Part shown: one piece after another, positions 48,463 to 56,899 of the stretch
Layout of the letters: the number at the start of each line of letters is the position of its first letter
Position numbering within the stretch: position 1 is the first letter of the stretch
Assembly: GCA_017450125.1 (NCBI GenBank)
Contig: JAFSWZ010000013.1
Location: 1 to 64,000 of the forward strand
Direction: 5' to 3'
DNA from: Synergistaceae bacterium
GTDB lineage: Bacteria; Synergistota; Synergistia; Synergistales; Aminobacteriaceae
DNA: 64,000 nucleotides
Notes under the pieces: generated by a model
Database searches by the model: none
What the model saw: only the letters and a program-made list of their open reading frames with translations
Told to the model about the DNA's origin: nothing
Program-made: the position numbers and the translations under genes

Positions 48463-49828
48463 TCACCGCATCCGCCGGAGCCTTAAGAGCCTCAATCTCC
48501 GCACGCGTCTTCTTCATCTCGCGGACTATTTCCTGATACGCCGCATCATACTTCTTGAACTCATACTCAGCTAAGAGTTTCTCACGTATTGCCTTCCTCC
48601 AGCTCTCTACGGAATGCCTGTACCCGGCTATCTCAACGTCCAGCGCACGTATCTCACCATCGAGCTTTCGCAGTTCATCGAGCACCTTCTTGTGGTTAGG
48701 ATGGCCGCGTAACTCCTCCTCAATCCCCCTGAGGTGCACAGCAAGTTTCTTGGCTTTGCGCTTCCGCATTACCGCGTCAATACATGCCATGTAGGCGGAG
48801 ATGAACTGATCGCATTTCGCCTCAGCTTCCTTCAGCTGTGCAGAAAGTGCCTCATGTTTCCTCTGCTTACTGGAGAGCGCAATCTCCAGCGTTATCAGCC
48901 TCTCCTCGAGGGAGTAGATCTCCGTCTCGCGCCCAAAAGCCGCAGTGAGCTCCTTCGCCGCCTCAAGGTCAACGATGCCCGCGACAGACACATCATCCCC
49001 GCTTCCGCCCGGCGAGTACAGACCCTTTGCGCTGAACTCCGAGAGGAATCGCTCCAGACCTTCAGTGCCTTGTTCGACGAGACGGCACGTCAGGTACTTG
49101 CTGAACGTGTGAACGCCCCCCATCAGGCTGTGTTCGCCGTCAATCGCCTCGTACGTGTCGCGGTAAGCATCTTCCACGCCGTCCGTGAACATGTAGCAGG
49201 CAGTAACGCTTCTGCTCCTCAGGTCAAGTGCGCAAGTCCTGAAGCTCTCGGCAGCGTCAACGTCGCACATTGAGGTCGTGATGTTGGCCTCGCAGCGTTC
49301 GTCCCAAGGGACTGGCTGGTCTGTGCTACCGTCGCTGTAGATGACTTCGCACCTGCCGTCGCCCTGATGAATCATCACGAGGCATGAAGGCAGCCTCAGT
49401 GCCGCAATAAGCGTCGTTCCGTAGGCGTGAAGCTTCTGTGATTCAGCGGCATATTCGGGAGGAAGCGGGTTCTTCTGGCAGTCCTTGAGGACGTTGTCGG
49501 CCCACAAAGCAGTTATCCTGTCCGTGAGTTGCCGCAGAACCGTCTTCTGTTCACGGAGAGCGGAAAATATGTCGTCGTAGAACTTCTGTTCCTTCTCCTC
49601 GCTCTCAAGGACGGCTTCCGCGAACTTCTGCAGGCACTCCAGAGCAGACGACACAGCCAGCTTTGAGCCCGTGCTGCTCCTGAAGCATGACTCCGCACCG
49701 TGCCCGTCAGCTACAGCGGCAATGAAGTACTTTCCGTCCGTGCTGGCGAAGTGGTCAGAGGCATCCTCGCACACGATCTTGCGTTTCTCGTGAAGGCTGC
49801 CTCTCACTGTTTCGCTGAATGTGAACAC
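48449..49828 (-). CDS. PP2C-type Ser/Thr phosphatase with C-terminal coiled coil (TerY-P triad)
   Basis: A 459-residue protein. The PP2C domain (about 1-275) shows metal-site motifs KRKIVCEDA, AAVADGHGAES, HAYGTTLIAAL, FTDGVED and SGDDVSVAGI. Residues about 290-450 are a charged heptad-like coiled coil (EERLITLEIALSSKQRKHEALSAQ and on) not found in plain PP2C enzymes. It should reverse phosphorylation by the kinase encoded at 50656. It starts 8 bases after the vWA gene and overlaps the short ankyrin gene. Confidence 0.9.
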   Translation of the reverse strand: MFTFSETVRGSLHEKRKIVCEDASDHFASTDGKYFIAAVADGHGAESCFRSSTGSKLAVSSALECLQKFAEAVLESEEKEQKFYDDIFSALREQKTVLRQLTDRITALWADNVLKDCQKNPLPPEYAAESQKLHAYGTTLIAALRLPSCLVMIHQGDGRCEVIYSDGSTDQPVPWDERCEANITTSMCDVDAAESFRTCALDLRSRSVTACYMFTDGVEDAYRDTYEAIDGEHSLMGGVHTFSKYLTCRLVEQGTEGLERFLSEFSAKGLYSPGGSGDDVSVAGIVDLEAAKELTAAFGRETEIYSLEERLITLEIALSSKQRKHEALSAQLKEAEAKCDQFISAYMACIDAVMRKRKAKKLAVHLRGIEEELRGHPNHKKVLDELRKLDGEIRALDVEIAGYRHSVESWRKAIREKLLAEYEFKKYDAAYQEIVREMKKTRAEIEALKAPADAVNEQL

Positions 49829-49836
49829 TTTTGCAC

Positions 49837-50631
49837 CTACCAGTCCTCAGGGTCTTCCCACTGTGCTCCGCCGCCGGTGTCCTGAGGTTCAGGATCGTAC
49901 GCGACCCCTGACGGCACTACGTCGGCCGGGATACCTTCGGCACTCTTTATCACGTCCGCGCCGGTTACTGTATTGTGAGTTGTCGCAGTCTGCGAGGCGA
50001 GCATTGAAGCCGTTACGGAGACGAACTTTATCAGCCGCGCAAACATGTCGAGGTCGCTGGTCTCGATAACGGACTCGATGTTGCCCACAACGGAAGCAAG
50101 CATACTCACTCCGGCTTCGCGCGTCGCAACGTCGTCGTCGTCGTTGTAGAGCTTGAAGCCTATCTTGGTGGCGCGCTTGAACCACTTGTTCTCGCGGATG
50201 TCGTGAAGTGCCTTAGTGTATTCATCGGTAGCGATTCCGTCGGTCATGAAGATTATCACGGGTATGAATGAGCCTGCCGCAGACTTCATGAACTTCTTGA
50301 CGGAGAGCTTGTCGTCAAGTTCACGCAGTGCCGCGCCTACTTCCGTGAGGCCGTAAGGGTGCTCGATGGGCGTGTAGTGGAAGTCCTCTTCGACGTACTC
50401 CGGGCCGTTGGAGGTCATCCAGCTCACGTCGCTGTCGAACCTCATCACTGCGACCTTCAGCTTCGCGTCGCTGTTGCTCTTGGCCACGTCTTTGAGGGCT
50501 TCGATGGTCTCTCCCATCGCCATATTAAGCTTGGCGATCTTTGCGCCCTCCATGCTCCCGGAGGAGTCGAGAATGTAGAAAATAGTTAAATCTCTGCGCG
50601 GAGCTTCTTCAAGAAATGACGTGCTGGGCAT
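49837..50631 (-). CDS. TerY-like von Willebrand factor A domain protein
   Basis: A 264-residue protein with a complete MIDAS: ILDSSGSMEG (DxSxS, about 20-29), Thr in GLTEVGAAL, and FMTDGIATDEY (about 126-136). This is the compact TerY form. The C-terminal 40 residues are acidic and Pro-rich, ending in EDPEDW. Together with the adjoining kinase and PP2C it makes the TerY-P triad known from comparative genomics of tellurite-resistance-linked phospho-signalling. It presumably is a metal-dependent adaptor for the kinase or its target. Located in the cytosol. Confidence 0.9.
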   Translation of the reverse strand: MPSTSFLEEAPRRDLTIFYILDSSGSMEGAKIAKLNMAMGETIEALKDVAKSNSDAKLKVAVMRFDSDVSWMTSNGPEYVEEDFHYTPIEHPYGLTEVGAALRELDDKLSVKKFMKSAAGSFIPVIIFMTDGIATDEYTKALHDIRENKWFKRATKIGFKLYNDDDDVATREAGVSMLASVVGNIESVIETSDLDMFARLIKFVSVTASMLASQTATTHNTVTGADVIKSAEGIPADVVPSGVAYDPEPQDTGGGAQWEDPEDW

Positions 50632-50655
50632 AAAAACTTTCTCCTTTCGAATTTG

Positions 50656-51957
50656 TCAGTTAGCCTTTATCGCTATCGGTGCTTTAAAGGCGGTGAATGT
50701 TATTCCGTCCTTCAGCGGGATAACGCCGTCGGGCTGGACTTCTTTTGCCGCACCCTTAGAGGTTACTGCGTCCCAAGATTTGCTGGTCATGTTCCTGAGA
50801 CCCAGAGCGGAAGGATTGTCTTTCCTCGCTATTATAGCGGTAATTGGCGATAATGCTTCCTGTTCATGACAGACCCCGAGCTGACATCTGTAGACCCTCG
50901 TGCCCCTCACTGCCGGAATGCTGTACCCCGAGAGCTCGAGCCTGAAGGGTATATCCGCCATCTTTCTGCACGAATCGCACTCGCACGGCCTGCCCTGCTG
51001 CGTGAAAATCTCGTTTCCGCACGAGCACAGGACTATGTCGCTCCTGAAGCGCGTTAATGCTTTGAGCCACTCTATCTCTTTCGGTCTTGCGGCCGGATCG
51101 CGGAATGCTTCCTCAGAGAACGCGGCGGTGAAGATTTCCTTCATGTAGTCCGGGAGGCACGGCCATACTGCGAGGGAGTTGCGGTTAAGCCTGCGGTGAG
51201 GCGCGTTGCTGGTGTTCTCAGAGTTCCACATGAAGAGAGGGTCTGAGCCGTAGAACTTCTCCTGAATCTCCGGCGTGAGGCAGGGGACGGAAAAATGCCG
51301 CTTGCCTTCGAGCGGGTGGTCAAGGCAGAACAGTATGTAGAGTATCAGGGACATCGAGAACCTGTCGCTCAAGTTGTTGGGCTTGCGTTCGCGCAGGACT
51401 ATTTCTGGTGCGATGTAGCGGGGCTTGCCCATTATGCCGGTCTCTTTGCCGTCGGGAGCTATGTTGTCGCAGTCGCAGATGAGTACGTCGCCGGTGTCGG
51501 GGTTGATGAAGAAGTTGCCGTCGTTGAGGTCCTGATAGCTGTAGCCTGCGTTGTGCAGAATCCTGAATGCCGAGACGATGTGAAGCGCGGCATCCACGAC
51601 TCTCTTGTAGGACTTGAAACGCTGCTTGCAGAGCATGAAGTCAGTAATTTCGTAGTAGTTCGCGGGTTTTAGGGGCATGATGTAGCCGAATGTTCCGTCG
51701 TGCCACTCTGTGATGTCGACCGGCCACAGAAATTCGTCGCTCGGTGCACCCTTCTTGACGTTGTGAAGGATGTTGTCGTAGAAGGCTGTGGGGTTGTCGC
51801 CCAAGCGTCCCTTCTTGTACCACTTGAGGGCTTTCTTCTCGCCGTTGAAGGTTACGAGGTAGACTTCACCTTCGCCGCCTTCAGCTAGGAACTTGTCGAT
51901 TGTTACTGTGCCGCCTAAGTTTGTCTTGATGGAGAAACCTTGATTGAGATTGCTCAT
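50656..51957 (-). CDS. Ser/Thr protein kinase with C-terminal zinc ribbon (TerY-P triad)
   Basis: A 433-residue protein. The kinase domain (about 20-300) has the glycine loop AEGGEGEVYLV, invariant Lys in KKALKWYKK, catalytic YQDLNDGNFF (HRD replaced by QDL but with the Asp kept, and Asn present), metal site CDCDN (for DFG), and APEI. C-terminally there is a zinc ribbon with CSCGN and CECDSC (about 320-340) and a small beta domain. This is the TerY-P-linked kinase layout. The ATG at 51957 is preferred, with AAGGAAGG upstream. It starts 31 bases after the ankyrin gene. Confidence 0.9.
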   Translation of the reverse strand: MSNLNQGFSIKTNLGGTVTIDKFLAEGGEGEVYLVTFNGEKKALKWYKKGRLGDNPTAFYDNILHNVKKGAPSDEFLWPVDITEWHDGTFGYIMPLKPANYYEITDFMLCKQRFKSYKRVVDAALHIVSAFRILHNAGYSYQDLNDGNFFINPDTGDVLICDCDNIAPDGKETGIMGKPRYIAPEIVLRERKPNNLSDRFSMSLILYILFCLDHPLEGKRHFSVPCLTPEIQEKFYGSDPLFMWNSENTSNAPHRRLNRNSLAVWPCLPDYMKEIFTAAFSEEAFRDPAARPKEIEWLKALTRFRSDIVLCSCGNEIFTQQGRPCECDSCRKMADIPFRLELSGYSIPAVRGTRVYRCQLGVCHEQEALSPITAIIARKDNPSALGLRNMTSKSWDAVTSKGAAKEVQPDGVIPLKDGITFTAFKAPIAIKAN

Positions 51958-51988
51958 GTTCTGCTGATGCACCTTCCTTTGTGTGTGA

Positions 51989-52831
51989 TTAACATCTCTG
52001 TTTTGCGTGAGTGTATCTTGCGCCGTAAGCACGGAGGAGTCTTGCTATAGCGGAATATCCTTTGCGTTCCGCATCATATAAAGCTGTCCGGCCGGTCCAA
52101 TCCACAGCGTTGACATCTGCGCCGTGCCTCAGGAGAAATTCTGCTGCGTCTTCGCGCCCGTATTGTGCGGCTTCATGTAAAGCCGTCCGGCCGTACTCGT
52201 TCTTAGCATTTATGTCAGCACCATACTGTAAGAGCACTTCTGCTGCGTCCAAGCGGCCGAGAGCTACCGTATGCATTAAAGCCGTCCAGTCGCCTCGATA
52301 CTTAGCGTTGACGTTAGCACCATTCCTCAGAGCCTCTTCAACCGCTCCAGCATCGCCCCTTCCGCAAAGGGCTATGAACTCCTCGTCATCCATCGCCGGA
52401 CGTGTCGACTTGAACCTCTGCACGGGCTGTCTCACCTGCTGAACAACAGGTGGTGTAGGGGTGCTCTTCACAGGCGCGGGAAGACGAAGCCCAATCACCC
52501 CCGCCACCATGTGCACATACTTCATCGCTACGTCCTCAGGAATGAACAGCTCCGTCAGCTTCGTAACCTCCAAGCGTACCTTCCTCTGACATTCAGACTT
52601 ATCTGCTCCAGACTGCTTCAGTGCAACTAGAGCCTTCATTACGCCCTCATTGGCCATAATCTTGATGACGTGATACTCCTGCTTGTGCGATGCGGTGCTG
52701 TAGAAATCAGGGAGAAGGTTCATTATGTTTTCCTTGCCCCCGATTCTCCCATTGCCGGAGAAAATTTCCGCGCCGTACTCTCCGGCAAGATACCTCAACA
52801 CGCTCTCGAGGTCGTCCCTGTCGTAATTCAT
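51989..52831 (-). CDS. ankyrin-repeat protein coupled to the ABC permease gene, with shared N-terminal helical domain
   Basis: A 280-residue protein. Residues 1-115 are the shared domain (LESVLRYLAGEYGAEI, IMNLLPDFY, NEGVMKALVALK, MKYVHMVAGVIGL); then a Pro-rich linker and about four ankyrin repeats (about 145-280: FIALCGRGDAGAVEEALRNG, GADINAKNEYGRTALHEAAQYG). Its ATG (52831-52829) overlaps the permease stop (52830-52828) as ATGA. This ties the signalling genes to the transporter in one unit. Longer readings lie inside the permease gene. Confidence 0.88.
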   Translation of the reverse strand: MNYDRDDLESVLRYLAGEYGAEIFSGNGRIGGKENIMNLLPDFYSTASHKQEYHVIKIMANEGVMKALVALKQSGADKSECQRKVRLEVTKLTELFIPEDVAMKYVHMVAGVIGLRLPAPVKSTPTPPVVQQVRQPVQRFKSTRPAMDDEEFIALCGRGDAGAVEEALRNGANVNAKYRGDWTALMHTVALGRLDAAEVLLQYGADINAKNEYGRTALHEAAQYGREDAAEFLLRHGADVNAVDWTGRTALYDAERKGYSAIARLLRAYGARYTHAKQRC

Positions 52832-54717
52832 TGTCCGCCTCCTTTGCCGGTCAGCCGTGCCCAACGCTTCCGCCACTTCTTCCGAGCCTCCAGCCTCTCG
52901 CCCAAGTCCCGCGCTCCTACTCCGTACACCAAGTACAGGATAATTCCCGACACAACCATAATGAACACAGTAGACGCACACCGTCTGCCCGAAGCGTTGA
53001 TGTTGTAGCCCTCTCTGCCTTCCTCCATCGTCATGTTCTGGATTATCATCGCGTAGGTCTTGCCGTAAGACGACTGGAACGTCGCCCCCATGTCGTACTC
53101 AGTGAACAGTGCGTTGAAGTTCAGCGCGAAGACAGCAAGAACACTCGGGAGGATTATGGGGAGCTTGACCTTCAGGAAAGTATACACCGGCGAAGCTCCG
53201 AGATTCTTGGCCGCATCCTCGAGCTCGTCGTCGATAGCGTAGAACGCCGCCTTAATCATCCTCAGAGCAAACGGCAGCTTCGTAACCGTGTACGCCATGA
53301 CGATAAGGAAGCGTACATTCTCGCGCCAGTAGAGATTCTGCCCGAACACGTACCACACTTCACGGTTGAAGAATATCCTGAAGGAGTAGCAGATTAGGAT
53401 TGTGGGCAGAAGCCAAGGGAACAGCAGACAGCTTTCAGTAACGAGAGCGCGCATCTTGTTGCGATGACGGAAAATGTACGACACGGCCAAGACCACGATT
53501 ACGCACGCCAACGCCGCCGCGACCGCCGACATCACGAACGACAGCCGGATACCCCCTACAGCGTCTGCGTTCGAGAACACGCCGGAGATTGAGCCGATTC
53601 GTGTGCGGAGCCTTCCGCGCGAGGTCATGTACTCGTAGTTCTGAGTGCCGAAGTAGTTGACCAGCGTCCAGTCCGTGAAGTTGAGCATCTTGCTCCGTAT
53701 TGCGGGGTAATTCTGGAAGGAGAACAGCACAATCATCACAACAGGGGTCATGTAGATGATGAACAGGACGTAAGCGTAGATGTGTGCGATTGCGTTCCAC
53801 AAGGGAGAAGCTATCTTCTGCTTGACGAGCTTTGCCTTCGTCTTCGACACAGAGAGGTAATGACCTTTGCGCTCGTAATGGTTAAGGACGCTGAGAAGAA
53901 TGACCGTGAACATCGCCAGAATCACGCTGAGGAGTGCCGCCCTCGCCTGAGGGAATGCCTCATCAGCCGAGCTTGAACCTGCGAGCCTGACAATTTCAGG
54001 GTTGATTGAGTTGTAGCCTAAGAGCGTAGGTGCGGACATTGCGCACAAGCCGGTGATGAACGTCATAACGGTAAGCGAGAACAGAGTCGGCAGGAGCGTG
54101 GGCATCACGACGCTGAAGAGTACGCGGAAGGGGCTTGCTCCGAGATTGCGGGCTGCCTCGACAGTGTTGTAGTCTATCCCGCGAATGGCATTGCGGAGGA
54201 ACAGCGCATGATTCGACGTGCAGGCAAAAGTCATCGTGAACAGCACGGCGTTGAACCCCGAGAACCACTGACGGTTCATCATCGGGAACATCTGCGCGAG
54301 CCATGTGGTCATCATTCCGTTGCTGTCGTAGAGGAACTGATACCCCGTAACCAGAGCCACGCCAGAGTAGATTAATGTGGTCATGTAGCCCATCCGCAGA
54401 ATACTTGCTCCCTTGATGTCGAAGTACTCGGTGAGGAGCACAATGCTTATCCCGACGACATTAACCGTGAAGACGAGGCACACGGCGAGCTTGAGGGAGT
54501 TCCAGACGAAGAGGGGCATAGTCCCTGCCATGAAGAACTTAATCACGGCGAGAGGGTCAATGTTGCCCTGCGCGTTCTTGGTGGTGAAGATTGATGTTAA
54601 TGTGTTGAGGCAAGGAAGCACCATGAAGCCGAGAAACAGATACAGGAACAGCACCAGCCCGAAGAGCTTAGCGACGAATCCAGCGTCGAAAGAGTTAGTT
54701 TTCTGCATGACTATCAC
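52828..54717 (-). CDS. two-domain ABC transporter permease (FbpB/PotBC type)
   Basis: A 629-residue inner-membrane protein with about 12 predicted helices in two fused permease halves. Each half has the EAA-type cytoplasmic loop that contacts the ATPase: EAARNLGASPFRVLFSV (about 188-204) and DAAKNLGASPVYTFLKV (about 515-531). Fused permeases of this class import iron(III), thiamine, phosphonates or polyamines; the substrate cannot be told. No substrate-binding protein gene is found in the unit. It overlaps the ATPase gene and the ankyrin gene by ATGA on both sides. Confidence 0.9.
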   Translation of the reverse strand: MIVMQKTNSFDAGFVAKLFGLVLFLYLFLGFMVLPCLNTLTSIFTTKNAQGNIDPLAVIKFFMAGTMPLFVWNSLKLAVCLVFTVNVVGISIVLLTEYFDIKGASILRMGYMTTLIYSGVALVTGYQFLYDSNGMMTTWLAQMFPMMNRQWFSGFNAVLFTMTFACTSNHALFLRNAIRGIDYNTVEAARNLGASPFRVLFSVVMPTLLPTLFSLTVMTFITGLCAMSAPTLLGYNSINPEIVRLAGSSSADEAFPQARAALLSVILAMFTVILLSVLNHYERKGHYLSVSKTKAKLVKQKIASPLWNAIAHIYAYVLFIIYMTPVVMIVLFSFQNYPAIRSKMLNFTDWTLVNYFGTQNYEYMTSRGRLRTRIGSISGVFSNADAVGGIRLSFVMSAVAAALACVIVVLAVSYIFRHRNKMRALVTESCLLFPWLLPTILICYSFRIFFNREVWYVFGQNLYWRENVRFLIVMAYTVTKLPFALRMIKAAFYAIDDELEDAAKNLGASPVYTFLKVKLPIILPSVLAVFALNFNALFTEYDMGATFQSSYGKTYAMIIQNMTMEEGREGYNINASGRRCASTVFIMVVSGIILYLVYGVGARDLGERLEARKKWRKRWARLTGKGGGQ

Positions 54718-55703
54718 CTGCCGTAGCTCATGATGTCCTGAGGACGGATAATGACCTTCACGCTTTCGCCGGGAGAGTAGATGTTCACGCCGTCGTTCTT
54801 CTCTATGACCTTGAGGGTCTGCCCCAACACCTTGATGTAGTATTTGATGTAGAGGCCGTAATATTCTTGGCTCTCTATCACTCCGTCGAAGCCCTCAGTG
54901 CCTCCGCGCTCAACGTGAATCCTCTCGAGACGGATGAAGTGATTGCTGTCCTCGTTCAGGCCAAGTGTTGAGGTTATTGCTCCCTCCAGCTTGTTGATGT
55001 CCCCGATGAAGTTCGCGACAAACTCAGTTGCGGAATGGTTGTAGATTTCGTTCGGCGTGCCGGTCTGCTCGATAACTCCCTTGTTGAAGACGGAGATGCA
55101 GTCCGACAGCGTCAACGCTTCTTCTTGGTCGTGGGTAACGTAGATTGTCGTTATGCCAAACTCCTTCTGCATACTCTTAAGCTCGTTGCGGAGCTGTACG
55201 CGCAGTTTCGCGTCGAGGTTGCTGAGCGGCTCGTCCATGCAGATTATTGCCGGGCCGGTAACTAGTGCTCGTGCAATGGCAACTCTCTGCTGCTGTCCGC
55301 CGGAAAGCTGGCTGACTGCTTTTGCGAGCTGTTCGTCGGAGAGGTCAACCTTCGCGGCTATGTCCCTGACTTTGCGGTCAATCTCTGACTTGCTGAGCTT
55401 CTTTATCTTGAGGCCGAAAGCTATATTGTCGTAGACCGTCATTGTCGGGAAGAGAGCGTAACTCTGGAACACGATTCCGATGTTGCGCTTCTCGATTGGT
55501 ACGTGAGTGATGTCCTGCCCGGCCATAAAGACGCTGCCTGATGACGGCTCGATGAAGCCGGTGATGGTGCGAAGGGTGGTAGTTTTGCCGCAGCCGGAGG
55601 GCCCGAGAAATGTGTAGAACTGTCCTTCTTTGACGTGAACGTTAATATCACGGAGAGCCTCGAAGTCTCCGAACTTGACGAAGATACTATGAAGCCTTAT
55701 CAA
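54714..55703 (-). CDS. ABC transporter ATPase (PotA/FbpC type)
   Basis: A 329-residue ATPase: Walker A GPSGCGKTT (about 34-42), Q-loop FQSYALFPTM, signature LSGGQQQRVAIARAL (about 136-150), Walker B ICMDEPLSNLD, switch His in VTHDQEEA; a TOBE-type beta domain follows (about 245-325, ending KVIIRPQDIMS). It powers the permease encoded just downstream. The TTG start at 55703 lies 8 bases after AGGAGGT. It is the first gene of the ABC/ankyrin/triad operon. Confidence 0.92.
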   Translation of the reverse strand: MIRLHSIFVKFGDFEALRDINVHVKEGQFYTFLGPSGCGKTTTLRTITGFIEPSSGSVFMAGQDITHVPIEKRNIGIVFQSYALFPTMTVYDNIAFGLKIKKLSKSEIDRKVRDIAAKVDLSDEQLAKAVSQLSGGQQQRVAIARALVTGPAIICMDEPLSNLDAKLRVQLRNELKSMQKEFGITTIYVTHDQEEALTLSDCISVFNKGVIEQTGTPNEIYNHSATEFVANFIGDINKLEGAITSTLGLNEDSNHFIRLERIHVERGGTEGFDGVIESQEYYGLYIKYYIKVLGQTLKVIEKNDGVNIYSPGESVKVIIRPQDIMSYGR

Positions 55704-55711
55704 GGTAGATT

Positions 55712-55763
55712 ACCTCCTGAGAAAATGAGTGAATGGATTGTGTGAGTATAGCATAAATCCATT
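55712..55763 (-). promoter_or_regulatory. promoter, inverted repeat and ribosome binding site of the ABC/triad operon
   Basis: On the minus strand a -10 box TATACT lies at 55750-55745. It is enclosed by a perfect 8-base inverted repeat AATGGATT (55732-55739) and AATCCATT (55756-55763) with a 16-base gap, a candidate operator. AGGAGGT at about 55712-55718 precedes the TTG start. The -35 region is weak, suiting a regulated promoter. Confidence 0.5.
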
Positions 55764-55801
55764 ACCACAGGAGAAATCCAGACTGAAGCTGTAAGGGAGG
55801 G

Positions 55802-56899
55802 CTAGATTCCTCCCCCAAGCTCCACTGCTTTTACCCTCGCCGTCTTTATGTACCCTATCGCATCGTCAAGGCTGTGCGGTTCACTCACCGTGCACTTACT
55901 CAGCACTTCCTCAACCAGCCCCGCAATCTCCGTGAAGCCTATCCTGCCCTTCAGGAACAAATCCACCGCCGCTTCATCCGCACCGACCAGCAGAGCAGGA
56001 TACGCGCCCCTTTTCCTCATGACCTCGCGCGCAATCCGTATCGCCGGAAACCTCTCTGCATCAGGCTCGTAGAACCTCACCTCGTGCTTCAGGAAGTCAG
56101 GCCTGTGGAAACTCTCCGCCGGAAAGTGTCTCTCAGGCCAGAACAAGCACGAAGCGGCAGGAAGCTTCATGTCTGGTTCAGCCGCAAGCATCTTCACGCT
56201 CCCGTCCTCGAACTCTACCAGCCCGTGAACAAACGAGCCCGGCGACACCAGCGCGTCAACCTGTTCCGCCGCAAGCCCGAAAAGGTACATTGCCTCGATA
56301 AGCTCTATGCCCTTGTTCATGAGAGTTGCGCTGTCGATTGTGATTTTTGCCCCCATGTCCCACACAGGATGCTTCAACGCCATTTCAGGAGTTACGTTCT
56401 GCAGTTCCTCAACAGTGAAATTCCTGAACGGCCCGCCCGATGCTGTAAGGTAGATTTTACGCACGAACGCTTTATCCTCCCCGTGAAGGCACTGCCAGAT
56501 TGCGTTATGTTCGCTGTCCAATGGCCGGAGCTGTTCAGGGTGCTTCACTAGAGGCATAACCCACGAACCGCCGACAACTATGCTTTCTTTGTTGGCGAGC
56601 GATACGGTCTTCCCCGCAGAAAGCGCGGAGCACAGAGCCTTTATCGCACCAGTCCCAGACGACGCAAACACAACGTGTTCGACCTCAGGGAGGTTCACGA
56701 GCTCTTCAAGCCCAGCCTCGCCGGTCTCCTCGAAAGCGTAAACGTGCGGGACACGGAACTTCTCCGCAAGCTCAGCAAGTTTTGGTGAATGGTGATTAGC
56801 AGCAACAGCAGCAACCTTCAGCTTCTCCGGCCAAGCCTCGCACACAGCCATCACCGAACTTCCGACACTGCCGGTTGCTCCGATAACTCCTACGTTCAT
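55802..56899 (-). CDS. dxr: 1-deoxy-D-xylulose 5-phosphate reductoisomerase
   Basis: A 365-residue DXR. NADPH loop GATGSVGSS (residues 7-15), LANKESIVVGG (about 100-110), PLDSEHNAIWQCL (about 124-136), TASGGPF (about 152-158), metal-site SATLMNKGIELIEA (about 189-202). It converts DXP to MEP in isoprenoid synthesis. It ends the envelope operon and overlaps cdsA by ATGA. Its usual downstream neighbour rseP is missing here. Confidence 0.96.
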   Translation of the reverse strand: MNVGVIGATGSVGSSVMAVCEAWPEKLKVAAVAANHHSPKLAELAEKFRVPHVYAFEETGEAGLEELVNLPEVEHVVFASSGTGAIKALCSALSAGKTVSLANKESIVVGGSWVMPLVKHPEQLRPLDSEHNAIWQCLHGEDKAFVRKIYLTASGGPFRNFTVEELQNVTPEMALKHPVWDMGAKITIDSATLMNKGIELIEAMYLFGLAAEQVDALVSPGSFVHGLVEFEDGSVKMLAAEPDMKLPAASCLFWPERHFPAESFHRPDFLKHEVRFYEPDAERFPAIRIAREVMRKRGAYPALLVGADEAAVDLFLKGRIGFTEIAGLVEEVLSKCTVSEPHSLDDAIGYIKTARVKAVELGGGI

